Source: Nocardioides islandensis
GTDB lineage: Bacteria; Actinomycetota; Actinomycetes; Propionibacteriales; Nocardioidaceae
NCBI RefSeq assembly: GCF_015352455.1
Contig: NZ_JADKPN010000001.1
Coordinates: 930,001-994,000 of the forward strand
Length of the DNA stretch: 64,000 nt
Direction of reading: 5' to 3'
The notes below the pieces were generated by a model, which saw only the letters and a program-made list of their open reading frames with translations, ran no database searches and was not told the DNA's origin. This document shows positions 1 to 8,601 of this stretch, one piece after another (positions within the stretch are counted from its first letter, which is position 1; each line of letters opens with the position of its first letter). The translations under genes were made by a program, and so were the position numbers.

Positions 1-349
1 CGTCCCGTCCGAGAGCGCGGTGCTCCTCCATCAGCGAGACCGCCTCGTCGTACACGATCGGGTCGACGACGTGGTGCAGCGTGTCGGCGACGATCTCGCG
101 CACGGTCGCGACGTCCCAGCCGGCGGTCAGCTGTGACATGAACTGCCGCATCTTCTCCATCTGGTCGTGGTCGGCGCCGCCGACGAGGTAGACGAACTGG
201 GCGTACGCCGACCGCAGCATCGCCCGCCGCGAGATCAGGCCGCCGGCCTGGAAGGGCTTCGAGAACGCGAACGAGCTCGACCGGGCGATGACCGTCTTGT
301 CCAGGTCGAAGAACGCCGCGGTCGGGCGGTGCTCTCCGGACACGGGCAT
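1..349 (-). CDS. HAD-IB family hydrolase (phosphatase), N-terminal part
   Basis: The gene reads leftwards and runs off the window edge, so only about 116 N-terminal residues are visible. Residues 12-18 read AFFDLDKT, the HAD motif I whose first Asp is the nucleophile and second the acid/base in phosphoryl transfer. The helical stretch that follows, up to the HHVVDP segment, resembles the cap of the IB (SerB-like) subfamily. The ATG at 349 is chosen because motif I normally lies 10-20 residues from the start; another ATG 8 bases upstream is out of frame. The gene diverges from the ssd-tad operon, and an HAD-IB gene beside ssd is common in actinobacteria. The substrate cannot be told. Confidence 0.85.
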   Translation of the reverse strand, partial: MPVSGEHRPTAAFFDLDKTVIARSSSFAFSKPFQAGGLISRRAMLRSAYAQFVYLVGGADHDQMEKMRQFMSQLTAGWDVATVREIVADTLHHVVDPIVYDEAVSLMEEHRALGRD

Positions 350-483
350 GGCCACATGGTAGGTGCGCCTGTGGACGGATCCCGGGACCCGGTTGCCGTC
401 CACAGGCGGCCTCGGCGGGGCGTTCTCCACAGCGCCGTCGCCCCTCGTGTGAGACGCGGTGGCGGCCCGGGGACGAGACCGGC

Positions 484-1533
484 ATGGACACTCCTCTCTT
501 CGTCACCGACGACCCTGCCCTCCTCGACGAGCTCCAGCGACTGGCGGCCGCAGCCGGCGTCACGCCCGTGCTGGCCCACGACGAGGCCGGTGCCCTCCGG
601 GCCTGGTCCGCGGCGCCGCTCGTGTGCGTCGGCGTCGACATCGCCCGCTCCCTGGCTCGTCTCGGGCCACCCCGCCGCGCCGGCGTGCACGTCGTCGGCA
701 ACGTCGGCGTCCCCGACGACGTCTTCCGGACGGCGCTCGCGCTCGGCGCCGAGAACGTCGCCGAGCTGCCCCGCTCGGCCGGCTGGCTGACCGAGCTGCT
801 CGCCGACCTCGGCGACACCCGGCCGCTCGGCTCGGTGACGATCGGGGTGATCGGCGGCTCCGGCGGCGCCGGCGCGACGACGTTCGCCTGTGCCCTCGGC
901 CAGACGGCCGCCCGTCGCGGCCCGGCCGTCGTCATCGACGCCGACCCGCTCGGGCCCGGGGCGGACCGCGTGCTCGGCCTCGACGGTCACGACGGGATCC
1001 GGTGGGACGCGCTGTGCCAGACGACCGGGCGGTTCAGCGGCCGCTCGCTGCGCGAGTCGTTGCCCCGCCGCGACGGGCTCGGCGTGCTCACCTGGTACTC
1101 CGGGCCGCAGGGCAGCCTCCAGGCCTTCGCCGTCCGCAACGCCGTCTCGGCCGCCCAGCGTGGCCACGACACCGTGGTCGTGGACCTGCCGCGCGTGGTC
1201 GACCCGCTCGTGGAGGAGCTCGTAGCGCGGTGCGACCGCGTGTACGTGCTGACGGTGCCCACCGTCGCCGGCCTGGCGTCGGCCGTGCGCCTCTGCTCGC
1301 GGTTCCACGACACCGCTCCGCTGAGGCTGGTGCTGCGGGGCGACGACGTCCGCCCCGACGCGGTCGCGCGCCTGACCTCGGTGCCGGTGGCGGCGCGGAT
1401 GGCCGACCAGCGCGGGCTCGAGGAGGCCATCGACCTGGGGCTGGGGCCGATCCGGTCACGGCGCGGGCCACTGGGACGGACCTGCCTGGCGCTGCTCGAC
1501 GAGCTCGCCGCCCTTCGGCCGGTGGCGGCGTGA
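484..1533 (+). CDS. ssd: Ssd/CpaE-like septum-site-determining ATPase-fold protein
   Basis: This 349-residue protein has an N-terminal receiver-like domain (about 1-110) and a C-terminal MinD/ParA-type fold. The expected deviant Walker A at 121-133 reads GVIGGSGGAGATT, so the P-loop lysines are missing; this is usual for actinobacterial Ssd/CpaE homologues and suggests weak or no ATP hydrolysis. A VVVDLP Walker-B-like strand follows. Family members place Tad machines or affect septation. It is the first gene of a run in which each next gene overlaps by four bases (GTGA), indicating one transcript with tadA-tadB-tadC. It matches the class known as the helicase/secretion neighbourhood CpaE-like protein, and the neighbouring helicase gene fits that name. 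Confidence 0.88.
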   Translation: MDTPLFVTDDPALLDELQRLAAAAGVTPVLAHDEAGALRAWSAAPLVCVGVDIARSLARLGPPRRAGVHVVGNVGVPDDVFRTALALGAENVAELPRSAGWLTELLADLGDTRPLGSVTIGVIGGSGGAGATTFACALGQTAARRGPAVVIDADPLGPGADRVLGLDGHDGIRWDALCQTTGRFSGRSLRESLPRRDGLGVLTWYSGPQGSLQAFAVRNAVSAAQRGHDTVVVDLPRVVDPLVEELVARCDRVYVLTVPTVAGLASAVRLCSRFHDTAPLRLVLRGDDVRPDAVARLTSVPVAARMADQRGLEEAIDLGLGPIRSRRGPLGRTCLALLDELAALRPVAA

Positions 1534-2696
1534 CGGCCCTCCCCGCCGACCTGGGGACGGTCGTCGACGAGGTGCGCGAGCGGCTGGCCCGCCGACCCGG
1601 GGACCTCACCGCCCACCGTGTGGCCGAGGCGCTGCGGGCGACGGGGCAGCCCGTCGGCGATGCGACGGTGCTGGCGGTCCACGAGGAGCTGCGCCGCGAC
1701 GTGCTCGGCGCCGGCCCGCTCGAGCCGCTGCTGCGTCGGCCCGGCGTCACCGACGTGGTCGTCAACGGGACCGAGGGGGTGTACGTCGACGAGGGTGCGG
1801 GAATGCAGCCGGTGGACGTGCGGTTCGCCGACGAGGACGCCGTGCGTCGGCTGGCCCAGCGGCTCGCCGCGCTCGGTGGCCGGCGGCTGGACGACGCCAG
1901 CCCGTACGTCGACGTCCGCCTCGCAGACGGCACCCGCTGCCACGCCCTGCTGTCGCCGATCGCCCGCCCGGGGACGCTGATCTCCCTGCGCGTGCCGCGA
2001 GCGCGGGCGTTCCCGCTCGAGGAGCTGGTCGCCGCCGGGATGGTGACTCCGGCCGGCGAGCGCCTGCTGCGCGCCGTCGTTCGGCGTCGCGTCGCGTTCG
2101 TGGTCAGCGGCGGCACGGGTTCGGGCAAGACCACCCTGCTGGCCGCGTTGCTGTCGCTCGCCGACCCCGCCGAGCGGCTGGTGCTGGTCGAGGACTCCCA
2201 CGAGCTGCGGCCGGACCATCCGCACTGCGTCTGGCTGGAGGCAAGGCCGCCGAACATCGAGGGCGCGGGCGAGGTCACGGTGCGCTCGCTGGTCCGTCAG
2301 GCCCTGCGGATGCGACCCGACCGGCTGGTCGTGGGGGAGGTGCGGGGAGGAGAGGTCGTGGATCTCCTCGCGGCGCTGAACACCGGCCACGAGGGCGGCT
2401 GCGGCACCCTGCACGCCAACTCGGCCGCCGACGTACCTGCTCGTGTCGAGGCCCTCGCCCTCGCCGCCGGGCTCGGCCGGGAGGCGGCGCACAGCCAGTT
2501 CGCGGCGGCGGTCGACGTGGTGCTGCACCTGGGGCTCGACGCGTCCGGACGACGCCGGCTGCGGGAGGTGGGCGTGCCGTCGCGGGGCACGGACGGGCTG
2601 GTGACGATGAGCGCGGCGGTCGTGTTCGCCCACGACGGCACGCCGCGACAAGGTCCGGGTGCCGACCGGCTCGCCGCGCTGCTGTCGACCTCGTGA
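1530..2696 (+). CDS. tadA: TadA/CpaF-type secretion ATPase
   Basis: A 388-residue type II/IV secretion hexameric ATPase that should power assembly of the Flp/Tad pilus at the inner face of the membrane. Walker A is GGTGSGKTT at residues 194-202 with the catalytic Lys at 200. The Asp box (LVLVEDSHEL), the Walker B region (RPDRLVVGEVRGGE) and a His box (GGCGTLHANS) follow in order. The N-terminal VTDVVVNG segment is typical of CpaF. The GTG at 1530 is chosen because it overlaps the ssd stop as GTGA and places the N-terminal domain correctly; a much longer open frame upstream is only a shadow of ssd. Confidence 0.93.
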   Translation: MTALPADLGTVVDEVRERLARRPGDLTAHRVAEALRATGQPVGDATVLAVHEELRRDVLGAGPLEPLLRRPGVTDVVVNGTEGVYVDEGAGMQPVDVRFADEDAVRRLAQRLAALGGRRLDDASPYVDVRLADGTRCHALLSPIARPGTLISLRVPRARAFPLEELVAAGMVTPAGERLLRAVVRRRVAFVVSGGTGSGKTTLLAALLSLADPAERLVLVEDSHELRPDHPHCVWLEARPPNIEGAGEVTVRSLVRQALRMRPDRLVVGEVRGGEVVDLLAALNTGHEGGCGTLHANSAADVPARVEALALAAGLGREAAHSQFAAAVDVVLHLGLDASGRRRLREVGVPSRGTDGLVTMSAAVVFAHDGTPRQGPGADRLAALLSTS

Positions 2697-3466
2697 ACGC
2701 CGGGCTGCTCGCCGCTGCGCTGGCCGGGACGGCGGCGGCCTTGCTGGTGCATCCGCCGCCGCGGCTCGCCGGGGCCCGGTTCGTCGGTGGCGGGAGGTAC
2801 GTCGTGGTGGCAGCCGCCGCGGTCGCCTCCCTCGGCGTGGTCGCGGGCGCGCTGCGGCCGGCGGTCCTCGTGCTCGTGGTGGTGGGAGCTGGGTGGGCCG
2901 GGCACCGGCTGTGGCGGGCCCGGGCCGACGCGCGTGATCGGACCGCGACGCGCGAACGGGTCCTGGAGGCCTGTGACTTGCTGGCCGCCGAGCTGGGCGC
3001 GGGCCAGCCGCCGGAGTCCGCGCTGGTCCGCGCGGCGGAGGCGTGGCCGCTGCTGGCGCCGGTCGCGCGGACGACGGCGCTGGGTGGCGACGTACCGTCC
3101 GCCCTGCGGCTCCTGTCCGCGCGCCCCGGCGCCGAGGGGCTCGCGCTCGTGGCGGCCGCGTGGGTGGTCGCGCACCGCACGGGCCACGGACTCGCCGATG
3201 CGCTGTCCCGGCTGGCGGAGTCGCTGCGCCGGGCCGCCGCCACCGACCGGGTCGTGCAGGGCGAGCTCGCCTCGGCGCGGGCGACCGCCCGGCTGGTGGG
3301 TGGGCTGCCCGTGGTGGCGCTGGCGATGGGCGCCGGGTCCGGCGGGGATCCGGTCGGGTTCCTGCTCCGTACGCCGGTCGGCCTCGCCTGCCTCGCGGGC
3401 GGGCTGCTGCTGGGGTTCGCGGGGCTGGCCTGGATCGAGCGGATCGCCGCCGGGGTCGGGTCGTGA
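2693..3466 (+). CDS. tadB: TadB-like type II secretion F-domain membrane protein
   Basis: A 257-residue polytopic membrane protein with hydrophobic segments near 2-22, 35-65, 190-215 and 220-245. Between them is the cytoplasmic helical T2SSF domain, with ERVLEACDLLAAELGAG and a later AVADALSRLAESLR-like stretch (ADALSRLAESLR seen). In Tad systems TadB and TadC form the inner-membrane platform on which TadA acts. The GTG start overlaps the tadA stop by four bases and the next gene overlaps this one in the same way, supporting translational coupling. It is shorter than enterobacterial TadB but normal for the actinobacterial version. The assignment rests on position and the F-domain pattern. Confidence 0.85.
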   Translation: MNAGLLAAALAGTAAALLVHPPPRLAGARFVGGGRYVVVAAAAVASLGVVAGALRPAVLVLVVVGAGWAGHRLWRARADARDRTATRERVLEACDLLAAELGAGQPPESALVRAAEAWPLLAPVARTTALGGDVPSALRLLSARPGAEGLALVAAAWVVAHRTGHGLADALSRLAESLRRAAATDRVVQGELASARATARLVGGLPVVALAMGAGSGGDPVGFLLRTPVGLACLAGGLLLGFAGLAWIERIAAGVGS

Positions 3467-4173
3467 GCCCGGTCGTGGTCGCGGGGCTGGCGGCGGCGAG
3501 CGTGTGGCTCGCCGTACCGCCCCCGGTACGGCGTCACCCGGCCTCGCCGTTGGCCCCGGCGGCGGTCGCTGCTTCCGAGGAGCGACCGCGGCGCTGGCTC
3601 TGGAGCGGCCTGGCGGGCGTGGGGGCGTGGGCCTTCGTCTCGGGCCGGCCCGGCCTGGTGGCGGGTGTGGTGGCGGCCGTCTCGGTGTGGGTCGTGCTGG
3701 GCCGCGCCGAGACGCCGGGCCAGCGCCGGCGCCGCGAGCGACTGCGGGCCGACCTGCCGCACGTGGTGGGGCTGCTGGCCGCGGCGGTGCGCGGCGGGCT
3801 GCCGCCGGCCGACGGGCTGGCGCTGGTGTGCCGGGCTCTGCCCGGGCCGCTGGCCGACGCCCTGGCCGGACTGCCGCCGCGGATCGCGCTCGGTGTGCCA
3901 CCGGCCGACGTCTGGGGTTCTCTTGCCGTCGAGCCCGCGCTTGCCCCGCTCGGCCGCACCCTGGCCCGCTCCGCCCGCACCGGCGAACCGGTCGCCGACG
4001 CCCTCGAGCGGCTCGGCCGCGAGCTGGCCGCCCGTGCCCGGGCCGAGGTGGAGGACTCCGCCCGCCGCGTCGGCGTCCGAGCCGCGGTGCCGTTGGGCCT
4101 GTGCCTGCTGCCCGCGTTCCTCCTCATCGGCATCGTCCCCGTGGTCGGGGGGCTGCTGGAGGCGCTGCGATGA
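3463..4173 (+). CDS. tadC: TadC-like type II secretion F-domain membrane protein
   Basis: A 236-residue membrane protein and the second platform subunit of the Tad machine. Hydrophobic helices lie at about 2-18, 45-75 and 205-230. The central segment RERLRADLPHVVGLLAAAV-RGG (residues about 88-110) and the later ARSARTGEPVADALERLGREL are the conserved T2SSF features. The chosen GTG start forms a GTGA overlap with tadB. A longer open frame starting about 420 bases upstream overlaps tadB and has arginine-rich shadow composition, so it is rejected. Downstream is a 160-base spacer before the pilin-like gene, the only real gap in this operon; it may allow separate, higher pilin expression. Confidence 0.85.
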   Translation: MSPVVVAGLAAASVWLAVPPPVRRHPASPLAPAAVAASEERPRRWLWSGLAGVGAWAFVSGRPGLVAGVVAAVSVWVVLGRAETPGQRRRRERLRADLPHVVGLLAAAVRGGLPPADGLALVCRALPGPLADALAGLPPRIALGVPPADVWGSLAVEPALAPLGRTLARSARTGEPVADALERLGRELAARARAEVEDSARRVGVRAAVPLGLCLLPAFLLIGIVPVVGGLLEALR

Positions 4174-4334
4174 GGCCGACCCGCAGCTTCCGGGACCCGC
4201 TTCCCGTCCACACCCGCCCCTCCCGCACCCCTTCTCCCCACGCCACCCGCTCCTCGCCCCGTCCCGTCGGCGAACCGCCCGACCATGGGACGCGCGGGAC
4301 GCACCAGGCGCCCCACCGACTGATCGGAGGACCG

Positions 4335-4517
4335 ATGATCCGCACGTCCAGGCCCGGGCTCGGCGAGCGAGGCATCACCACGGCCGAGTACGCCGTCGGC
4401 ACCGCCGCGGGGGCGGGTCTCGCCGGCCTGCTCTACAAGCTGCTCACCGGCGGGTTCGGCGAGCACCTCCTCAAGACCCTGTTCGACCACGTCCTGTCCC
4501 TGCTGGGCCTCGGGTGA
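4335..4517 (+). CDS. Flp-pilin-like small protein (DUF4244 type)
   Basis: A 60-residue protein with a short charged N-terminus, then GITTAEYAVGTAAGAGLAGLLY: a processing-like Gly, a Glu at +5 and a single hydrophobic helix. This is the layout of Flp/type IVb pilins, so it is probably the major pilus subunit of the tad cluster. A strong ribosome-binding site (GGAGGA) lies 3-4 bases upstream, and the ATG at 4335 is the only sensible start. The stop overlaps the next gene (GTGA). The DUF4244 label is from memory of the family. No prepilin peptidase gene is visible in the window, so processing must rely on a gene elsewhere. Confidence 0.8.
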   Translation: MIRTSRPGLGERGITTAEYAVGTAAGAGLAGLLYKLLTGGFGEHLLKTLFDHVLSLLGLG

Positions 4518-4882
4518 AGCTGCACCGACCCGCCGAGCGAGGAGCGGTCACGGCCGAGCTGGCCATGGCCGTGCCGCTCCTGCTCGCCCTCACGATCGGG
4601 CTCGTCTGGCTGTTGACCCTCGGCGTGGCGCAGGTACGTCTCGTCGACGCGACCCGCGAGGCGGCCCGCGCCGTGGCTCGGGGCGACACGGCGGCCGAGG
4701 CGGTGGCCCGGGCTCGTCAGGTGGCGCCCGCGGGGACCGAGCTGTCGGTGTCCCCGACCGGCGACCAGGTCGTGGTGCACGGGTCGGTCTCGGTCGACGG
4801 CGTGGGCGGGCTGTTCGACGCCCTGCCCTCGGTCCACCTCACTGCCGAGGCGGTCGCGGCGGCCGAGGAGGTGCCCCCGTGA
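4514..4882 (+). CDS. tadE: TadE family minor pilin-like protein
   Basis: A 122-residue protein beginning with a short basic segment, then RGAVTAELAMAVPLLLALTIG (the TadE signature around residues 9-29) and one membrane helix. The remaining 80 residues are probably exported; they contain a VRLVDATREAARAVARGD segment, usual for TadE. TadE proteins act as minor pseudopilins in Tad pilus assembly. The GTG start overlaps the pilin stop, and the C-terminus overlaps the next gene by four bases. Start choice is supported by the position of the GAVTAELA motif near the N-terminus. Confidence 0.85.
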   Translation: MKLHRPAERGAVTAELAMAVPLLLALTIGLVWLLTLGVAQVRLVDATREAARAVARGDTAAEAVARARQVAPAGTELSVSPTGDQVVVHGSVSVDGVGGLFDALPSVHLTAEAVAAAEEVPP

Positions 4883-5238
4883 GCAGCACGGTGACCCGGT
4901 CGCGCGGCCAGTCCGGGGCGGCCGCGGTGCTCGTCCTCGCGCTCGCCGGGGTGCTGCTGCTCGTCGGCGCCGCGCTCGGCGTCGTGCAGGCGATGGTGGT
5001 CGCCCACCGCCGGGCCCAGTCGGCCGCCGACCTGGCCGCGCTCGCGGGCGCGTCCGCGGCGGCCAACGGCCGGCCGGCCTGCGACAGCGCCCGCACCGTG
5101 GCCCTCCTGAACGGCGCCGAGCTCACCGGCTGCGCCGTGACCGACCGGACGGTCACCGTGTCCGTCCGCGTGGCCGGCCCGCACTGGCTCGGCCAGCAGG
5201 CCGACCTCACGGCCGAGGCACGCGCCGGTCCGGCCTGA
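4879..5238 (+). CDS. TadE-like / TadG-like membrane-anchored protein
   Basis: A 119-residue protein with an N-terminal RGQSGAAAVLVLALAG segment and one long hydrophobic helix (about 12-38), followed by a conserved AHRRAQSAADLAALAGA stretch. That second motif is the hallmark of the Rv3654c-type proteins at the end of actinobacterial tad operons (helicase/secretion neighbourhood TadE-like). Two Cys residues (about 74 and 88) in the exported part could form a disulfide. It is the last gene of the operon; the DEAH helicase gene that gave the family its name faces it from the other strand. Its exact role in pilus assembly is not established. Confidence 0.8.
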   Translation: MSSTVTRSRGQSGAAAVLVLALAGVLLLVGAALGVVQAMVVAHRRAQSAADLAALAGASAAANGRPACDSARTVALLNGAELTGCAVTDRTVTVSVRVAGPHWLGQQADLTAEARAGPA

Positions 5239-5325
5239 CCGGCAACAGACAGGCCCGCGAAGGGCAACGAGCGAGAGCGATCCGGAGGTGGAGGCGGCGG
5301 GTGGGCGCGGGGGAGGGGGAGGAGC
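5239..5325. other. Convergent intergenic region after the tad operon
   Basis: Eighty-seven bases between two convergent genes. The second half is purine-rich (GGGGGAGGGGGAGGAG-like). No long inverted repeat or T-run was found, so no terminator can be pointed to here. Confidence 0.4.
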
Positions 5326-5622
5326 TCAGATCGCGTTGTTGTCGTCGACGTCCTTGCTCTTCTCCTCGTCGACCCGGTCGAGCTTCTCGGAGAGCTGCTG
5401 CAGCTGCTTGCTCTCGCGGCGGTGCTGCAGCGAGCGCTTCACGCCGAACTTGCTGATGGTCCAGCCCCAGAGGATGGCCACGCCGGCGCCGAGGCCGATC
5501 AGGAAGATGCCGAACGCGGAGACGTCGATCCCGAGGAACTCCGCGGTGCCGCTGCTCGCGAACAGCGCACCCACGATCGCCAGCGCGCCGAAGAGCATGA
5601 GCAGCAACCCGATGACGAACAT
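5326..5622 (-). CDS. Small two-helix membrane protein with acidic C-terminal tail
   Basis: A 98-residue protein of unknown function. Two hydrophobic helices (about 1-22 and 33-57) are followed by a charged, probably coiled-coil tail with SKQLQQLSEKLDRVDEEKS and ending in an Asp-rich DVDDNNAI. The pattern resembles small LapA-like or generic actinobacterial two-helix proteins, but no family can be assigned with certainty. It lies 25 bases downstream of the helicase gene start-to-end order on the same strand, with its start at 5622 just before the helicase stop at 5648 in genome coordinates, so it may be the distal gene of a helicase transcript. Confidence 0.75.
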   Translation of the reverse strand: MFVIGLLLMLFGALAIVGALFASSGTAEFLGIDVSAFGIFLIGLGAGVAILWGWTISKFGVKRSLQHRRESKQLQQLSEKLDRVDEEKSKDVDDNNAI

Positions 5623-5647
5623 GCTGCGAGGCTACCGCCGCTCGCGC

Positions 5648-7978
5648 TCACCCGGCGAGGAGGACGTCGAGCAGGCGTACGGCGCCGGCCTTGTCGAGCG
5701 GGTTGTTCTGGTTGCCGCACTTGGGCGACTGGATGCAGGACGGGCAGCCGTCGTCGCAGGCGCAGGAGGCGATGCCCTCGCGCGTCGCGGTCAGCCACTC
5801 CCGGGCGGCCCGGAAGCCGCGCTCGGCGAACCCGGCTCCGCCGGGGTGCCCGTCGTACACGAACACCGTGAGCCGGCCGGTGTCGGCATGCAGGATCGTG
5901 GACACCCCGCCGATGTCCCAACGGTCGCAGGTCGCGAACAACGGCAGCAGCCCGATGGAGCAGTGCTCGGCGGCGTGCGCGGCACCGGCCAGGTCGACCT
6001 CGGCCAGCCCGCTCTCGACCAGCACGTGGTCGGGCACGGTCCACCAGACCGCGGCCGTCTGGAGCGTGCGCACCGGCAGGTCGAGCAGCTCCTCGCCGAT
6101 GACCTCGCCGCCGGGCTGGCGGCGCTTGAGGTACGACACGACCTGGTGCGACACCTCGACCGTGCCGAGGCTGAGCCGGCAGGCGCCCCAGTCGCGTCCT
6201 TCCCGCTCGGCGACGACCGTGATGTCGGTGATCTCCCGGGCCGTCGTCGACCAGTCGGGGTCGGCGCGGGTGATCACCGCGACGTTGTCCTCGAGGTCCA
6301 GGGACTCGACCAGCCAGGTGTCGCCGCGGTGCACGTACACCGCCCCGGGGTGTGCGGTCGCGTGCGAGCTCGACGAGTCGACGTGCCCGACGACGCGGCC
6401 GGTCTCGGTCTCCACGAGGGCGACCGGGCTGCCGCCCGCGGAGCGGATGTCGGCCTGGTCGCAGGCCCGCAGCCGGTCGGTCCAGAACCACCCCCGGGGC
6501 CGCTTGCGCAGCCGGCCCTGCTCGACCAGCCGGTCGAGCAGGTCGCGGGTGGACGGTCCGAACAGCTCGAGGTCGTCCTCGGTCAGCGGCAGCTCCTGCG
6601 CCGCGGCACACAGATGCGGAGCCAGCACGTGCTCGTTGCCGGGGTCGAACACGGTGGCCTCGACCGGCTTCCCGAACAGCGCCTCCGGGTGGGTCACCAG
6701 GTAGGTGTCCAGCGGGTCGTCGCGGGCGACGAGGATGCCCAGCGCGTCGCCGTGCCCGCGGCCCGCACGGCCCACCTGCTGCCACAACGCCGCCCGCGTG
6801 CCGGGGAAGCCCGCCATCACGATGGCGTCCAGCCCGCTGATGTCGATGCCGAGCTCGAGGGCGTTGGTGGCCGCCAGCCCGGTCAGCTCGCCCGACCGCA
6901 GCGCCCGCTCGATGGCGCGGCGCTCCTCGGGGAGGTAGCCACCCCGGTACGCCGCCACCTGGTGCGCCAGCACGGGGTCCACGTCGGCGAGCAGGTCGGA
7001 CGCCGTCAGCGCGACCTGCTCGGCTCCGCGCCGCGACCGGATGAACGCCAGGGTGCGGATGCCCTCGACGACCAGGTCGGCCAGCAGGTCGGCGGCCTCG
7101 GAGGAGGCGGCCCGTCGGACCGGGGCGCCGTGCTCGCCGGCACGCGAGGTGAACGGCGGCTCCCACAGCGCCACCGCCACCTGTCCCCGCGGCGACCCGT
7201 CGTCGGTGACCGGCACGACGTCGAGCCCGGTCAGCCGGCGCGCATGTACCTCGGGCTCGGCGACCGTGGCCGAGGCGAGCACGAACGTCGGGAAGGAGCC
7301 GTACGCCGCGCACACCCGCCGCAGCCGGCGCAGCACCTGCGCGACGTGGGCGCCGAACACCCCGCGGTAGTGGTGGCACTCGTCCACCACGACGTACCTC
7401 AGCGACCCGAGCAGCTGTGCCCAGCGGTGGTGGGCCGGCAGCAGCGAGCGGTGCAGCATGTCGGGGTTGGTCAGGACGTACTCGGCGTGGTCACGCGTCC
7501 ACTCCCGCTGCTCGCGCGGGCTGTCGCCGTCGTGGGTCGCGAACCGCACGTCGAGCCCGAGCGCCTCCAGCCCGGCCAGCTGGTCCTGGGCGAGCGCCTT
7601 GGTCGGCGAGAGGTAGAGGACACCCGCGCCCCGCTGGTCACGAGGCCCGCGCGCGGCCCGGATCGCGGCGAGCGCCGGCAGCTGGTACCCCAGCGACTTG
7701 CCCGACGCCGTCCCGGTCGCGACCACGACGTGCCGTCCCGCGTGCGCCAGCTCGGCGGCCTCCGCCTGGTGGCGCCAGGGCGTCAGCAGCCCCTGGGCGA
7801 CGTACGCCGCCCGCACGTCGTCGGGCACCCAGGCCGGCCACGCGACCGGGACCGCAGCCCGCGCCGGCAGCACCTCGACGTGGGTCAGCCGGTCCTCGCG
7901 CCCGGGCACCGCGGCCAGGCGGTCCAGGACGTCGCCCATGGATCGCGGCACCGCACCCTCGAGCACCGGAACACCCAC
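5648..7978 (-). CDS. DEAD/DEAH-box helicase with DUF1998 zinc domain (MrfA/YprA-like)
   Basis: A superfamily 2 helicase of about 776 residues. Motif I is ATGTASGKS (87-95) and motif II is DECH (199-202). The motif III-like SAT (LASATV), motif V (ATNALELGIDISGLD) and motif VI (QQVGRAGRGHGDALG) follow. The C-terminal region is the DUF1998-type domain with four Cys (CACDDGCPSCIQSPKCG), a likely zinc site. Bacterial relatives such as MrfA act in DNA repair, but the role here is an inference. The GTG at 7978 is preferred because the RLTHVEVLPARAA segment then sits at residues 30-42 as in relatives; ATG codons at 8050 and 7939 are alternatives. Confidence 0.9.
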   Translation of the reverse strand: MGVPVLEGAVPRSMGDVLDRLAAVPGREDRLTHVEVLPARAAVPVAWPAWVPDDVRAAYVAQGLLTPWRHQAEAAELAHAGRHVVVATGTASGKSLGYQLPALAAIRAARGPRDQRGAGVLYLSPTKALAQDQLAGLEALGLDVRFATHDGDSPREQREWTRDHAEYVLTNPDMLHRSLLPAHHRWAQLLGSLRYVVVDECHHYRGVFGAHVAQVLRRLRRVCAAYGSFPTFVLASATVAEPEVHARRLTGLDVVPVTDDGSPRGQVAVALWEPPFTSRAGEHGAPVRRAASSEAADLLADLVVEGIRTLAFIRSRRGAEQVALTASDLLADVDPVLAHQVAAYRGGYLPEERRAIERALRSGELTGLAATNALELGIDISGLDAIVMAGFPGTRAALWQQVGRAGRGHGDALGILVARDDPLDTYLVTHPEALFGKPVEATVFDPGNEHVLAPHLCAAAQELPLTEDDLELFGPSTRDLLDRLVEQGRLRKRPRGWFWTDRLRACDQADIRSAGGSPVALVETETGRVVGHVDSSSSHATAHPGAVYVHRGDTWLVESLDLEDNVAVITRADPDWSTTAREITDITVVAEREGRDWGACRLSLGTVEVSHQVVSYLKRRQPGGEVIGEELLDLPVRTLQTAAVWWTVPDHVLVESGLAEVDLAGAAHAAEHCSIGLLPLFATCDRWDIGGVSTILHADTGRLTVFVYDGHPGGAGFAERGFRAAREWLTATREGIASCACDDGCPSCIQSPKCGNQNNPLDKAGAVRLLDVLLAG

Positions 7979-8178
7979 GCGTCCAGTCTCCCAAACAGAG
8001 GGGACACAGCCCGGTCGACCCAGCCGCGACGTCCGCCGCCGCGCTGGCATGACGCTCCTGCCTACTATTTCCACGAACGACGGGCAGGCGTGGTTTGATT
8101 GGACGGCGGGGTGCGCCGGAGCGCGCCCCCGCTTGCGGCAACACCCGATGGGGCACACACGAGGGCAGTGGAGACGAC

Positions 8179-8517
8179 GTGGACCTGACTCTTTCGACGC
8201 GTGAGGCGGACGGCACGACCGTCGTCGCCGTCGGCGGAGAGATCGACGTCTACACCGCACCGCGGCTGCGCGACAAGTTCACCGAGCTGGTCGCCGCCGG
8301 GTCCTACGACATCATCGTCGACATGCAGGACGTCGAGTTCCTCGACTCCACCGGCCTCGGCGTCCTGGTCGGCGGCCTCAAGAAGGTCCGTGCCCACGAC
8401 GGCTCGCTGGACCTGGTCTGCACCCAGGACCGCCTGCTCAAGATCTTCCGGATCACCGGCCTGGCGAAGGTCTTCGTGATCCATGACTCCGCCGAAGCCG
8501 CGCTCGCTTCTCGATAG
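8179..8517 (+). CDS. STAS-domain anti-sigma factor antagonist (BldG/RsbV-like)
   Basis: A 112-residue single STAS domain. The phosphorylation loop [15 protein letters not shown] holds Ser57, which in this family is phosphorylated by an anti-sigma kinase and controls partner switching. The N-terminal [15 protein letters not shown] strand-helix is typical of BldG-like antagonists. The GTG at 8179 is the start that gives the normal domain length. No anti-sigma kinase gene is adjacent, so its partner is elsewhere. The last 14 residues (from FVIH to LASR) are repeated, slightly altered, just downstream of the stop codon; see the repeat entry. Confidence 0.92.
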   Translation: MDLTLSTREADGTTVVAVGGEIDVYTAPRLRDKFTELVAAGSYDIIVDMQDVEFLDSTGLGVLVGGLKKVRAHDGSLDLVCTQDRLLKIFRITGLAKVFVIHDSAEAALASR

Positions 8518-8548
8518 TCGGGCCGAATTCGCCCGAGCTTCAAGCCTG

Positions 8549-8601
8549 TTCGTGATCCATGCTCTGCCCGTCGAGGATGCCGAAGCCGCGCTCGCTTCTC
8601 G
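8549..8601 (+). repeat. Partial tandem copy of the STAS gene 3' end
   Basis: Bases 8549-8561 repeat 8473-8485 exactly (13 bp, TTCGTGATCCATG). Bases 8579-8601 repeat 8491-8513 exactly (23 bp, from GCCGAAGCCG to TTCTCG). The second copy has 12 more bases between the two blocks. Read in the gene's own frame, the copy encodes [18 protein letters not shown] followed by TGA, so both frame and stop are kept. It is too short to be a gene; it looks like the tail of a duplicated or recombined STAS gene. Confidence 0.9.

Noticed and set aside
235..2651. Long open frames on the minus strand across the ssd and tadA genes
   Set aside because: They are Arg/Pro/Ala-rich shadows, typical in high-GC DNA, and lie opposite genes with clear conserved motifs.
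5288..8098. A 936-codon plus-strand frame opposite the helicase
   Set aside because: The minus-strand frame has all helicase motifs. The plus-strand product has no recognisable domain and antisense-type composition.
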